Assembly: GCF_013248905.1 (NCBI RefSeq)
Contig: NZ_JABRVS010000001.1
Location: 4,588,001 to 4,652,000, forward strand
Direction of reading: 5' to 3'
Length of the DNA: 64,000 nt
Source of the DNA: Shewanella sp. VB17
Lineage (GTDB): Bacteria > Pseudomonadota > Gammaproteobacteria > Enterobacterales > Shewanellaceae
Part shown: positions 1-7,942 of the stretch, in pieces
Layout of the letters: each line of letters starts with the position of its first letter
How positions within the stretch are numbered: the stretch's first letter is position 1
Notes under the pieces: generated by a model
The model's input: the letters and a program-made list of their open reading frames with translations, nothing else
Database searches by the model: none
What the model was told of the DNA's origin: nothing
Position numbers and translations under genes: made by a program

Positions 1-3000
1 GACATTATCAACAACTCATGGGGTGGAGGACCAGGTGAAGATCCAGCCAGCAGTCCTTATAAGACGATGTTTGAAGCGGCTGAAGCGGCTGGAGTCATTG
101 TTGTCACCGCAGCAGGAAATGATGGCAACGGTGCTAAAACGATAGGTTGTCCGGCATGCATAGAGTCCGGCATATCTGTTGCTAACAGCACAACAGGTAG
201 GTTCTTTGCCAACTCATTCAATGCCGGCGCAGATGACCTTCTGGCTATAGAAGCAAATAACAACGCTCTAACGGCAGATATTAATGCCCCAATCATAGCC
301 GCTGTTAATCTAGATGCTGAAAATTACCAAGGTTGCTCTGCTTTTCCTGATAATTCTTTTAAAGATAGCATCGCGCTAATATCACGCGGTTCATGTACCT
401 TCTCGATTAAAGCGGCTAACGCAGAAACTGCTGGCGCTAAAGCCATGGTTGTTTATAACAGCAACGCAGGTGCACCGACCAGTATGTTTATGCCTGACGC
501 AATCTTGCCATCCGTAATGATTTCTAACGCTGATGGCACTGCTGTTATTGAATCATTAGGTGAAGAAGTCACCATTGGGGCCATTGCAAAAGAAGTACAA
601 CGTGTGGTCTCTAAGTCGTTTACTGATTTAATCAATTCATCAAGCTCCAGAGGGCCAAATGGTAATGGGAATATTCTCAAACCAGACTTAGCCGCACCAG
701 GTACTAATATTTTATCTGCTTTTTCACCTGATGATGGTGGAGAAAATTTCAAGATAATTTCCGGCACGAGTATGGCCAGTCCTCATGTTGCAGGTGCTGC
801 CGCCCTAATGCGACAATTACACCCTAAATGGTCTGCAAATGACATTAAAACGGCATTGACCTCTACTGCACATATGGATGGTGTGCTTGATGACGATGCT
901 ATAACACCTGCATCACCTTTTGCTATGGGCGCAGGTCGCATGGATCTCGACGCTGCCGCTAAAGCCGTGTTAACATTTGATAAGCCATCGGTGGCTTCTG
1001 ACTTATGCGTGGGGTCTTGTACTTTCACTCGTACAGTCTATAACAAGAGCGAAGATACAACTTCATGGACCCTTTCTGCATCATCTGAAAGTGCTGGGGT
1101 TAGTGTTTACCCATCAACTCTTGAGCTAGCACCCGGTGATTCCGCTGAGTTTACCGTTGTTGTGGATTCTGCTTTCTCTGAATATGGTGCTTGGATCTTT
1201 GGTAACGTAATGATTAAGAGCAATGAAGGCAGGCAAGATGCACACCTACCTTTAGCTATCATGGCCAAAGAATCGAGTGACTCATCACTGATTTCTACAA
1301 TGACCACTGCCACTGATATTAAAGCAAGTGATGCATTTCCAATTAAGGCTATAGTTAACAACTTTATTTTCGAAAATACAGTCACAATGACAGCCAAAGC
1401 ACCCGAAGGAACAACATTAACTTCTACAGACGATGTTAATGTCTCTATGAATGGTGCTCAACAAAATGGTTTTGACATCAATGAAAAATTAGGCCTAATC
1501 ACTTGGGTCGGTAAAATGAATTTACCTAAAATGTCTTTTATCAAAAATAGCAAGAGTTTCCCGAGCATCATCAAGTCAGGAACAATACCTTTGGTTTGTA
1601 ACGATGGTTGTGATGACACTGCGATAACCTTGAAGAACCTTTCATCATTTAAATACCACGATAATACTTATGACAGTATTACCATAAATGCTAATGGTTT
1701 AGCAGTCGTGGGTGGCGGAGAGACACCTAATTCTTATGCAAATAAAGAATTACCGAGTGATTCACTCCCTAACAATATCATGGCACCATTCTGGTCAGAC
1801 TTTGATCTTTCAGACACATCGGGCACAGATACTGGTGGTGGAGATATGGCTGTCGCCGAAGTTACTGGCGCTGATGGAACGGTTTGGCTTGTACTTGAGT
1901 GGAAAGATGCACAGCTATACAAGGATGACACTAACACTCAATATACCTTTAGTATTTGGATTAAAACAGGTGATGAAGAGTTAGTATTATTTAACTATAT
2001 AGACGTGCCAAACATGCCTAATAAACTAACCATTGGCGCAGAAAACGACAATGGCTCTGTAGGAACAACACTCTACTTTAATGGTCAAGGAGCTAGGGTA
2101 AGCAGTGGTGATTCAATCGCGCTTAATTCGACCGCTGCAGGTCGTGTTGAAATTAGCTATATCGTCAAAACAACTGAACTAAATGCTGGCCAAAATGATG
2201 TAGTCGAAGCAGTAGAAGAAGAGAGTATTTTGCTTGATGTATTAGCTAATGATACCAAAGCGGATCAAAAAGTGGCTAAAGCATCTATTACTGGTGATGG
2301 TATAACCGCTAATGCCCAACGTTTGATTGACATCATGCCAACTGATAACTTAGGCAACATAAAAATTGCTACTACACCGATAAATGGTACCGCTACGATT
2401 AATTCTGAAGGGCAGATTGTCTACCTTCCAAACAAAGATTTTTTTGGCAAAGATAGCTTCACTTATACCTCTGAAGATGCTGATGGAAACACAGGTAATG
2501 CCGCAACGGTGAATGTTAATGTGACTAATGTGAACGATGCTCCTGTTGTTAGCCCTACAAATGTCACCGTGGTAGAGAATACATCTGTAACCGTGAATGC
2601 TAATGGAACTGATGTTGACGGTGATGAGCTAACTTATACTTGGACTCAAAATCACGGTACAAACGTCGCGTTCAATTCTATCAATAATGGTGCAAGCATT
2701 AACTTTACGGCTCCCACAGGAGCGGAGGTTCTGACTTTCTCTGTTGTTGCAACTGATGGAAAATCAAGCAGCCTTACAGAAAGTGTGAAAATATCATCAA
2801 CGGTTAAAGAAACCACTCCTGACAGCCCTGATAATACTGACAGTACTGGTAACCCAGACAATACTGGTAACCCAGACAATACTGGCAACCCAGACAATAC
2901 TGGTAACCCAGACAATACTGGCAACCCAGACAATACTGGTAACCCAGACAATACTGGCAACCCAGACAATACTGGTAACCCAGACAATACTGGTAACCCA

Positions 3001-3117
3001 GACAATACTGGTAACCCAGACAATACTGGTAGCAGTACTCGCCATTCTGGCGGATCTCTAGGTTGGTTAACTATGCTTCTTCTACCATTTGCAATGGTAC
3101 GTCGTCGTAAGCATTAA
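1..3117 (+). CDS. Secreted subtilisin-like serine protease (S8) with PA domain and GlyGly-CTERM tail, 5' truncated
   Basis: The reading frame is open from base 1, so the N-terminus and the catalytic Asp and His lie outside the window. Visible in order: the NNSWG oxyanion region, an inserted PA-type domain (about codons 90-175), the catalytic Ser in GTSMASPHVAG (Ser codon at 769-771), a Fn3-like segment, an Ig/cadherin-like module with a DGDELTYTW motif, a spacer of ten NPDNTG units, then SGGSLGW, a hydrophobic stretch and RRRKH. That ending is the GlyGly-CTERM sorting signal cleaved by rhombosortase, so the protein is inferred to be exported by type II secretion and processed at the envelope. 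It would degrade extracellular protein. A strong terminator follows at 3144. Family assignment is firm; substrate is unknown. Confidence 0.93.
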   Translation, partial: DIINNSWGGGPGEDPASSPYKTMFEAAEAAGVIVVTAAGNDGNGAKTIGCPACIESGISVANSTTGRFFANSFNAGADDLLAIEANNNALTADINAPIIAAVNLDAENYQGCSAFPDNSFKDSIALISRGSCTFSIKAANAETAGAKAMVVYNSNAGAPTSMFMPDAILPSVMISNADGTAVIESLGEEVTIGAIAKEVQRVVSKSFTDLINSSSSRGPNGNGNILKPDLAAPGTNILSAFSPDDGGENFKIISGTSMASPHVAGAAALMRQLHPKWSANDIKTALTSTAHMDGVLDDDAITPASPFAMGAGRMDLDAAAKAVLTFDKPSVASDLCVGSCTFTRTVYNKSEDTTSWTLSASSESAGVSVYPSTLELAPGDSAEFTVVVDSAFSEYGAWIFGNVMIKSNEGRQDAHLPLAIMAKESSDSSLISTMTTATDIKASDAFPIKAIVNNFIFENTVTMTAKAPEGTTLTSTDDVNVSMNGAQQNGFDINEKLGLITWVGKMNLPKMSFIKNSKSFPSIIKSGTIPLVCNDGCDDTAITLKNLSSFKYHDNTYDSITINANGLAVVGGGETPNSYANKELPSDSLPNNIMAPFWSDFDLSDTSGTDTGGGDMAVAEVTGADGTVWLVLEWKDAQLYKDDTNTQYTFSIWIKTGDEELVLFNYIDVPNMPNKLTIGAENDNGSVGTTLYFNGQGARVSSGDSIALNSTAAGRVEISYIVKTTELNAGQNDVVEAVEEESILLDVLANDTKADQKVAKASITGDGITANAQRLIDIMPTDNLGNIKIATTPINGTATINSEGQIVYLPNKDFFGKDSFTYTSEDADGNTGNAATVNVNVTNVNDAPVVSPTNVTVVENTSVTVNANGTDVDGDELTYTWTQNHGTNVAFNSINNGASINFTAPTGAEVLTFSVVATDGKSSSLTESVKISSTVKETTPDSPDNTDSTGNPDNTGNPDNTGNPDNTGNPDNTGNPDNTGNPDNTGNPDNTGNPDNTGNPDNTGNPDNTGSSTRHSGGSLGWLTMLLLPFAMVRRRKH
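2851..3030 (+). repeat. Ten tandem 18-bp units encoding NPDNTG
   Basis: Exactly ten head-to-tail 18-bp units, each encoding NPDNTG. They differ only at one wobble base (GGT or GGC). They sit between the last folded domain and the GlyGly-CTERM signal and form an acidic, flexible linker. The near-identity at DNA level suggests recent expansion by slippage or recombination. Confidence 0.97.
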
Positions 3118-3143
3118 TGTTGAGGTTTAACAAACTATAAATG

Positions 3144-3170
3144 AAAAGGGAGCCTCATCTGCTCCCTTTT
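3144..3170 (+). terminator. Rho-independent terminator of the subtilase gene
   Basis: Perfect inverted repeat AAAAGGGAGC / GCTCCCTTTT with a 7-base loop, starting 26 bases after the stop codon. The 3' arm ends in a T run. Confidence 0.9.
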
Positions 3171-3236
3171 CTCTTCATGGTTTTCTCTATTTTAAGACTA
3201 GGGTCTCTTTACATTTTGAGCTTAAACTTTGATCAA

Positions 3237-3273
3237 CCCCAATGAGTTTAGTGTAAGGCGTCGGGCGATGAGG
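3237..3273. repeat. Dispersed repeat A, copy 1
   Basis: A 37-bp sequence built around GTGTAAGGCGTCGGGCGATG that recurs with few differences and in the same orientation at 59614-59650. Both copies are intergenic. It lies next to repeat B copy 1, so the whole 3180-3473 gap is repeat-derived; I see no gene in it. Confidence 0.8.
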
Positions 3274-3315
3274 TAGTACAGCAAGAAAGCCATTGAGATG
3301 AGCCATAGGCAAGGT

Positions 3316-3374
3316 TTGTTGACCCTTTCTACTACGTTGTCACTTGTTGGTGTAGAATAACTAGACGACACAAG
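3316..3374. repeat. Dispersed repeat B, copy 1
   Basis: A 59-bp segment that matches the reverse complement of 53662-53720 at roughly nine positions in ten, including the shared core GTTGGTGTAGAATAACTAGA. It lies in the gap between the subtilase and the deacylase genes. Confidence 0.85.
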
Positions 3375-3473
3375 TCCTGTCTTGTATAAAAAATAATGCC
3401 TTACAAAGGCAACCATGAAAGATAAACAAACAAACGTAATACAACCTAATCGAAGAATAAAAAATGTGGTTAG

Positions 3474-4580
3474 CTATATTTCAAACACATTCGTCATCAC
3501 CTTATAAAGCTCGGTGCCTTGATATACTGAAGCCGACGCAAAGTGAAGAATGGGCACACAATCTTGATTCAGGCTAAGCTGGGTTAACGCTTTGTCTGTT
3601 CCATAGAGGTCAATACGCAGAATATTGGCCAAAGGCTCTTTGGCAGCTAAAGGCTCACCAACTTTAGCTAAATATTCAACCATCCCGCCAAGAGGTGAGT
3701 GGTATTTTTTATAATCTGTTAAGTGACAAGCATAACGTGGCATATCCACAGGCTCTACTTTCTCTGCAATCACTCCTCGATGACTCAAATAAGCTAGGAT
3801 ACCCATCGCATCGGCCAACGCATCTTCAAGATGAATATTTTCTTGAGAGCCAAGCTCAAGCGTAAAAGCTGAAACAGGCACATCCATCTCTCGCCCTGTT
3901 GATTTCATATGTTCACTCAGCTGCCACCAGGGACAAAAAATAGATTCATCCATCGCCCCACCAAAATCATTAGGGATAAGCAAGGTATAAGGAATAGAGA
4001 AGTAGGATGCTGCTTGAACGTCGTATTGCGGGCAGTAGAGATGTTTGCATGATTTAGGACCAGTATGCAGATCCAACACAATATCGGCTTGGTGGGCCAT
4101 CGATTGCAACATAACCGCTTGCTGATGACCGGTAGTGATCCCCCACTCACTTTGTAAACGTGATTGACACGACTCGAGCAAACATTTTTTATAGGCGTGA
4201 ATTAAATCAGTATCGTTAAGTGTTTTATTGTTCTGATACCAATCCACAAGATCGATATCATGTGCTAAATATTCACGATTCCAATTGACCCCAGTGATAG
4301 GATCGAAACGGCCTAAGGTAAACTCACCACTTTTTTGATTAATCCCTAGGGGGTTAGCCAAAGGAACCAAGGTAATATCACCGCAAATATTGTATTGTTC
4401 AAGTCGCTTCATGAGCTGATAGATAACCGCATTTCCCTGCACTTCTGCCCCATGAACATTGGCCTGAATATATACACTCGGCCCACTTGCATGCAAAGCT
4501 TTAAGCTTAAATATCGGTATAGTTAGGTCTTGACCTGTCGCCAGCTCGCCTATTTTTAACGACTCTTGGAAAACACGCAT
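3474..4580 (-). CDS. Succinylglutamate desuccinylase/aspartoacylase-family zinc hydrolase
   Basis: A 368-residue M14-like metallo-deacylase. The zinc-binding pattern is visible: HGAE (His43, Glu46) in NVHGAEVQGN and a second His in VLDLHTG (about His172). A C-terminal beta-rich part is typical of the AstE/AspA superfamily. It starts 16 bases after the lysC stop codon, so it is very probably co-transcribed with lysC under the lysine riboswitch. Family knowledge supports removal of an acyl group or amino acid from an N-acyl amino acid. The lysine-controlled operon suggests (inference) a substrate tied to aspartate-family or lysine metabolism. It is not astE of the arginine succinyltransferase pathway by context, since no other ast gene is nearby. 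Confidence 0.85.
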   Translation of the reverse strand: MRVFQESLKIGELATGQDLTIPIFKLKALHASGPSVYIQANVHGAEVQGNAVIYQLMKRLEQYNICGDITLVPLANPLGINQKSGEFTLGRFDPITGVNWNREYLAHDIDLVDWYQNNKTLNDTDLIHAYKKCLLESCQSRLQSEWGITTGHQQAVMLQSMAHQADIVLDLHTGPKSCKHLYCPQYDVQAASYFSIPYTLLIPNDFGGAMDESIFCPWWQLSEHMKSTGREMDVPVSAFTLELGSQENIHLEDALADAMGILAYLSHRGVIAEKVEPVDMPRYACHLTDYKKYHSPLGGMVEYLAKVGEPLAAKEPLANILRIDLYGTDKALTQLSLNQDCVPILHFASASVYQGTELYKVMTNVFEI

Positions 4581-4596
4581 TATCTATCCTTTAATG

Positions 4597-5952
4597 TCAT
4601 TCAGTTTCAAATAGGTTTTTATGCAATGCGCTGACCACTTGAGCCGCTTCAGCTTCCGCCACCAATACACATAAATTATGTGGGCTGGCCCCTTGGCATA
4701 TCATCCTCACATTATGAGGTTCTAGCACCTCAAACACACGGCGACAAACCCCAGCTGTAGAAGCAATTCTATTGCCAACAATGGCAATTAAAGCCAAACC
4801 GTCTTCAACTCTCACTCGACAATGTTGCGACAATTCTTGTAACAGCGCTTCACTCAATAAACCATTGCCAGCTGAATCGGATCCGGTTTTATCTAACGTT
4901 AAAGAAACATTAACCTCTGAAGTCGTGATCAAATCGACACTGATTTTATGCCGCGCAAGAGTGGCGAAAGTTTCGGCAAGAAAACCTTGAGCGTGGAGCA
5001 TCTGCAAACTATGAAGATTGAGTAAAGTTTGATCTCGACGAACAGCAACGGCTCGATACACAGGAACATCTTCAACTTGATGACGTATCCAAGTCCCGCC
5101 ACGTTCAGGCTCCCAACTTGATCCAACAAATACCTGAATTTTTTGTCTTACCGCAGGTAAAATAGTGGCAGGGTGTAATACTTTAGCCCCAAACGTCGCC
5201 ATCTCAGCCGCTTCGTTAAAACTGATCTCAGCAATCGGTCTCGCCTCAGGCGCAAGACGAGGATCGGTAGTATAAATACCTGCCACATCAGTCCAAATTT
5301 CCACCGCTGTAGCTTTGAGTGCTTCTGCTAGTAATGCCGCAGAATAATCACTGCCACCACGCCCTAACGTAGTCGTTGCACCTAACTCATCGGCACCAAT
5401 AAACCCTTGAGTAACAATAATTTGTGAAGTAAGTAAAGGAGCAAGATGTTCGGTTGCAAGATGAGCAATGGTTGCAATTTGGGGTTCAGCACGCCCAAAA
5501 TGGCTATCGGTACGCATGATCTGACGCACATCGAAGGCACTCGCTGTGTTACCTTTCTCTCTCAATACTGCAGCAAAAAGGGCTGACGAGCATTGCTCTC
5601 CTTGAGCTAATAGTTCATCTATCGTCGCTTTGCTTCTATGGCAATTTAACGATTCACTTAAGGAGGTAATACGGCTTAACACGGCATCCAATCTGGCTGC
5701 CACTTCCTGCGGATTGCCAAGATCGTCTAAAATTTTATATTGAATATGAGCAATTTGCTTAATGAGCTGTTTACTACGTTCATCACTGATATTTTCTTGA
5801 GTTAACTCAACAAGTAAATTTGTCACACCGCTAGATGCACTCACTACCACAACGCGAGTATTGGGGTTCGCGATAATAATATCGGCACAGCGACTCATGG
5901 CACTGTGATCGGCAACCGATGTACCGCCAAACTTGGCAACAATTAAGGACAT
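4597..5952 (-). CDS. lysC: Lysine-sensitive aspartokinase III
   Basis: Phosphorylates aspartate, the first step towards lysine, threonine and methionine. The N-terminal kinase signature KFGGTSVAD, GRGGSDYSA and a downstream ACT region (from about residue 310) are present. From the start chosen here (ATG at 5950-5952) the protein is 451 residues, close to the E. coli LysC length. This start is preferred over one 27 bases upstream because GGAGG lies at the right distance before it and the KFGG motif begins at residue 7. It heads a two-gene operon with the zinc deacylase and has a lysine riboswitch in its leader, so it is repressed when lysine is abundant. Confidence 0.95.
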   Translation of the reverse strand: MSLIVAKFGGTSVADHSAMSRCADIIIANPNTRVVVVSASSGVTNLLVELTQENISDERSKQLIKQIAHIQYKILDDLGNPQEVAARLDAVLSRITSLSESLNCHRSKATIDELLAQGEQCSSALFAAVLREKGNTASAFDVRQIMRTDSHFGRAEPQIATIAHLATEHLAPLLTSQIIVTQGFIGADELGATTTLGRGGSDYSAALLAEALKATAVEIWTDVAGIYTTDPRLAPEARPIAEISFNEAAEMATFGAKVLHPATILPAVRQKIQVFVGSSWEPERGGTWIRHQVEDVPVYRAVAVRRDQTLLNLHSLQMLHAQGFLAETFATLARHKISVDLITTSEVNVSLTLDKTGSDSAGNGLLSEALLQELSQHCRVRVEDGLALIAIVGNRIASTAGVCRRVFEVLEPHNVRMICQGASPHNLCVLVAEAEAAQVVSALHKNLFETE

Positions 5953-6089
5953 TAAACTGCCTCCACAGGAAGTAGACACAGGTAAGAAAAATTATTTTTG
6001 AACATTAACATTATCACGCTCCGAACACACTACGTTCGAAGAGCCTGGTGCAAAGATTACGCACCCCATAGAAGGGAAACAGATATCAT

Positions 6090-6260
6090 CACCAGAAGCT
6101 CTCCACCAATAAAACGGTGACAATCGATTGGATTCAGCCTAATCGACCGATATTGTGTTATACCAAAAAACATCAATACCTCGGCGTTAATCTCCCTCAT
6201 AAGCCATCATTAGAGTTTGGACTCCTACAGCTTACTACCTAGCTAACGCTCCTCTTCTGC
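6090..6260 (-). promoter_or_regulatory. Lysine riboswitch (L box) in the lysC leader
   Basis: On the minus strand the leader contains the conserved L-box elements in order: AGAAGAGGAGC, TGAGGG, CGCCGAGG, GGCTGAAT, TTGTCACC and GGTGGAG followed by CTTCTGG. AGAAG and CTTCT close the P1 stem. The order and spacing match the E. coli lysC leader. The expression platform is downstream at about 6000-6085, with two small hairpins and no long T run, so control may be translational or Rho-linked (inference). Confidence 0.93.
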
Positions 6261-6302
6261 ACATTACCTTGCCGTATAAAAACAAACATGGTTAACATTA
6301 GA

Positions 6303-6332
6303 AAAGTATCAAATTCAGAGTAAACAAGTCAA
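6303..6332 (-). promoter_or_regulatory. Probable sigma-70 promoter of lysC
   Basis: Minus-strand TTGACT (6327-6332) and TACTTT (6303-6308) are separated by 18 bases and lie about 45 bases upstream of the riboswitch aptamer. Confidence 0.5.
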
Positions 6333-6638
6333 TGACTAAATAAATAATCATCATTAAAGATTCGCCTACCAGTCAACGATAAGGTCGTTACCGTTTTACA
6401 GCACTATTATTGAAGCTTCCTATCAAAAAGACGATGTTGGCATACACAAAGAAACAGCCCTCATGGGCAATGCGTAGTAATGATAGCAAACAGCAGTTCA
6501 GCAAAAAGCGTACAATTGAGCTGCAAACGTGTATCTTGATAACCCTCATAAAAGCGGTTAATCAACACGCTCATTGACATCATATCTCCCTGTTATCTTC
6601 AATAATATTGTGTTCAGTCGAAGTGGAAGCTTGTTTTT

Positions 6639-6654
6639 TGTGATCTAGGTCACT
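6639..6654. promoter_or_regulatory. CRP-type site upstream of arcA (distal)
   Basis: TGTGATCTAGGTCACT fits the CRP consensus TGTGA-N6-TCACA with one mismatch. It lies in the roughly 800-bp gap 6340-7149 upstream of arcA, in which I see no gene. Confidence 0.65.
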
Positions 6655-6703
6655 CTTTTTGAATTTTCACTTTTATTTAAAATCAATAAGTTAGAAAAAC
6701 AAA

Positions 6704-6719
6704 TGTGACACAGATCACG
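6704..6719. promoter_or_regulatory. CRP-type site upstream of arcA (proximal)
   Basis: TGTGACACAGATCACG fits TGTGA-N6-TCACA with one mismatch. Its centre is 65 bases from the centre of the distal site, about six helical turns, so the two sites lie on the same DNA face. Confidence 0.65.
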
Positions 6720-6730
6720 GCAAAGAGTTT

Positions 6731-6760
6731 ATTTGTTAACATTTCATTTGTTAACAAATG
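6731..6760. promoter_or_regulatory. GTTAAC palindrome cluster upstream of arcA
   Basis: A perfect 16-bp palindrome CATTTGTTAACAAATG (6745-6760) is preceded by a half copy ATTTGTTAAC (6731-6740). TGTTAAC therefore occurs twice as a 15-bp direct repeat. ArcA recognises GTTA-type direct repeats, so autoregulation is possible, but the spacing differs from the usual 11 bp. The regulator is uncertain. Confidence 0.45.
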
Positions 6761-7149
6761 CCTAAAACGAGTACAATAGCTATACTTGGTTCACTGGTCA
6801 TTGCTAAAATATAGTGACTTTTTTGTTAGCCTAGTATCTAACACTGATAAAGAATCAGTCAGTTTGACTGCATAAAGATGTGAACCAAATAACATTTCGC
6901 ATTTAATTTTTATTTTTATTTATTATCGTGGGGAACTAAATTCCACTATTATTAATCGAAGTGAATGTAGTCCGCGCTTCTATTGAATGAGGAGCGCATG
7001 CGTTAGCTAGTAGAAGTGTATTGTTATATATCAGTCCAGATTTGGAAGCACTTACTAGCACAGTAAATAGTCATCATGACGAGCTCGAGCGTTACAAGTC
7101 ACGTACGCTTTTAGAACAGAACAGAATTGAATAAATTAGGTAAATTAAT

Positions 7150-7869
7150 ATGCAAAATCCGCACATTCTGATCGTAGAAGATGAAGCCGTTACCCGGAAC
7201 ACACTACGAAGTATTTTCGAAGCCGAAGGATATGTGGTAACTGAAGCCAATGATGGCGCTGAAATGCATAAAGCCATGCAGGAAAACAAGATTAACTTAG
7301 TCGTTATGGACATTAATCTTCCTGGTAAAAATGGTCTTTTGTTAGCACGTGAACTTCGTGAAATAAACAATATCGGTCTTATTTTCCTAACAGGCAGAGA
7401 TAACGAAGTTGACAAGATTCTAGGTCTAGAGATAGGTGCTGATGATTACATCACTAAACCTTTCAATCCACGTGAACTAACAATCCGTGCTCGTAACTTA
7501 TTAACTCGCGTTAATAGCACAGGTATTGAGTCTGAAGAAAAAAGTACTGTTGAATATTATCGTTTCAATGGTTGGAGTCTTGAGATAAACAGCCGTTCTT
7601 TAGTTAGTCCACAAGGCGAGTCATATAAACTGCCACGTAGTGAATTTCGCGCGATGCTGCATTTTGTTGAAAACCCAGGCAAAATATTAAGCCGTGCCGA
7701 TCTTCTTATGAAAATGACAGGTCGTGAACTTAAACCACACGATCGTACAGTGGACGTAACAATACGTCGCATTCGTAAGCATTTCGAAAGCTTATCTGAT
7801 ACACCTGAGATCATCGCAACGATCCATGGTGAAGGTTACCGTTTTTGTGGTAATTTAGAAGTGGCGTAA
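7150..7869 (+). CDS. arcA: Aerobic respiration response regulator ArcA
   Basis: An OmpR/PhoB-type response regulator of 239 residues, essentially the length of E. coli ArcA. The receiver domain starts HILIVEDEAVTRN with the acidic pair in VEDE, the phospho-acceptor Asp54 in VVMDINLPG, the conserved Thr in FLTGRD and the Lys in ITKPFNPRE. The C-terminal winged helix ends GEGYRFCGNLE. It represses or activates respiratory genes according to oxygen state. In Shewanella the cognate signalling differs from E. coli ArcB, with split sensor proteins (family knowledge). It has a long upstream region with two CRP-type sites and a GTTAAC palindrome, and its own terminator downstream. No partner kinase is adjacent. 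Confidence 0.95.
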   Translation: MQNPHILIVEDEAVTRNTLRSIFEAEGYVVTEANDGAEMHKAMQENKINLVVMDINLPGKNGLLLARELREINNIGLIFLTGRDNEVDKILGLEIGADDYITKPFNPRELTIRARNLLTRVNSTGIESEEKSTVEYYRFNGWSLEINSRSLVSPQGESYKLPRSEFRAMLHFVENPGKILSRADLLMKMTGRELKPHDRTVDVTIRRIRKHFESLSDTPEIIATIHGEGYRFCGNLEVA

Positions 7870-7895
7870 AGCTCACGCTTATGCTCTTTACGGAT

Positions 7896-7922
7896 AAAAG
7901 CCAGTCTAATGACTGGCTTTTT
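7896..7922 (+). terminator. Terminator after arcA
   Basis: AAAAGCCAGTC / GACTGGCTTTT with a four-base loop, 27 bases after the arcA stop. The symmetrical A and T flanks may also serve the convergent peptidase gene on the minus strand. Confidence 0.88.
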
Positions 7923-7942
7923 AGTTATTATCCCCTGTAAAA

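Noticed and set aside
2652..3045. Long minus-strand frames across the 18-bp repeats
   Set aside because: They are products of the repeat read backwards, lack an SD and lie wholly inside the subtilase gene.
3222..3416. 64-residue minus-strand ORF upstream of the deacylase
   Set aside because: It lies in dispersed repeats A and B and has no SD or family-like motif.
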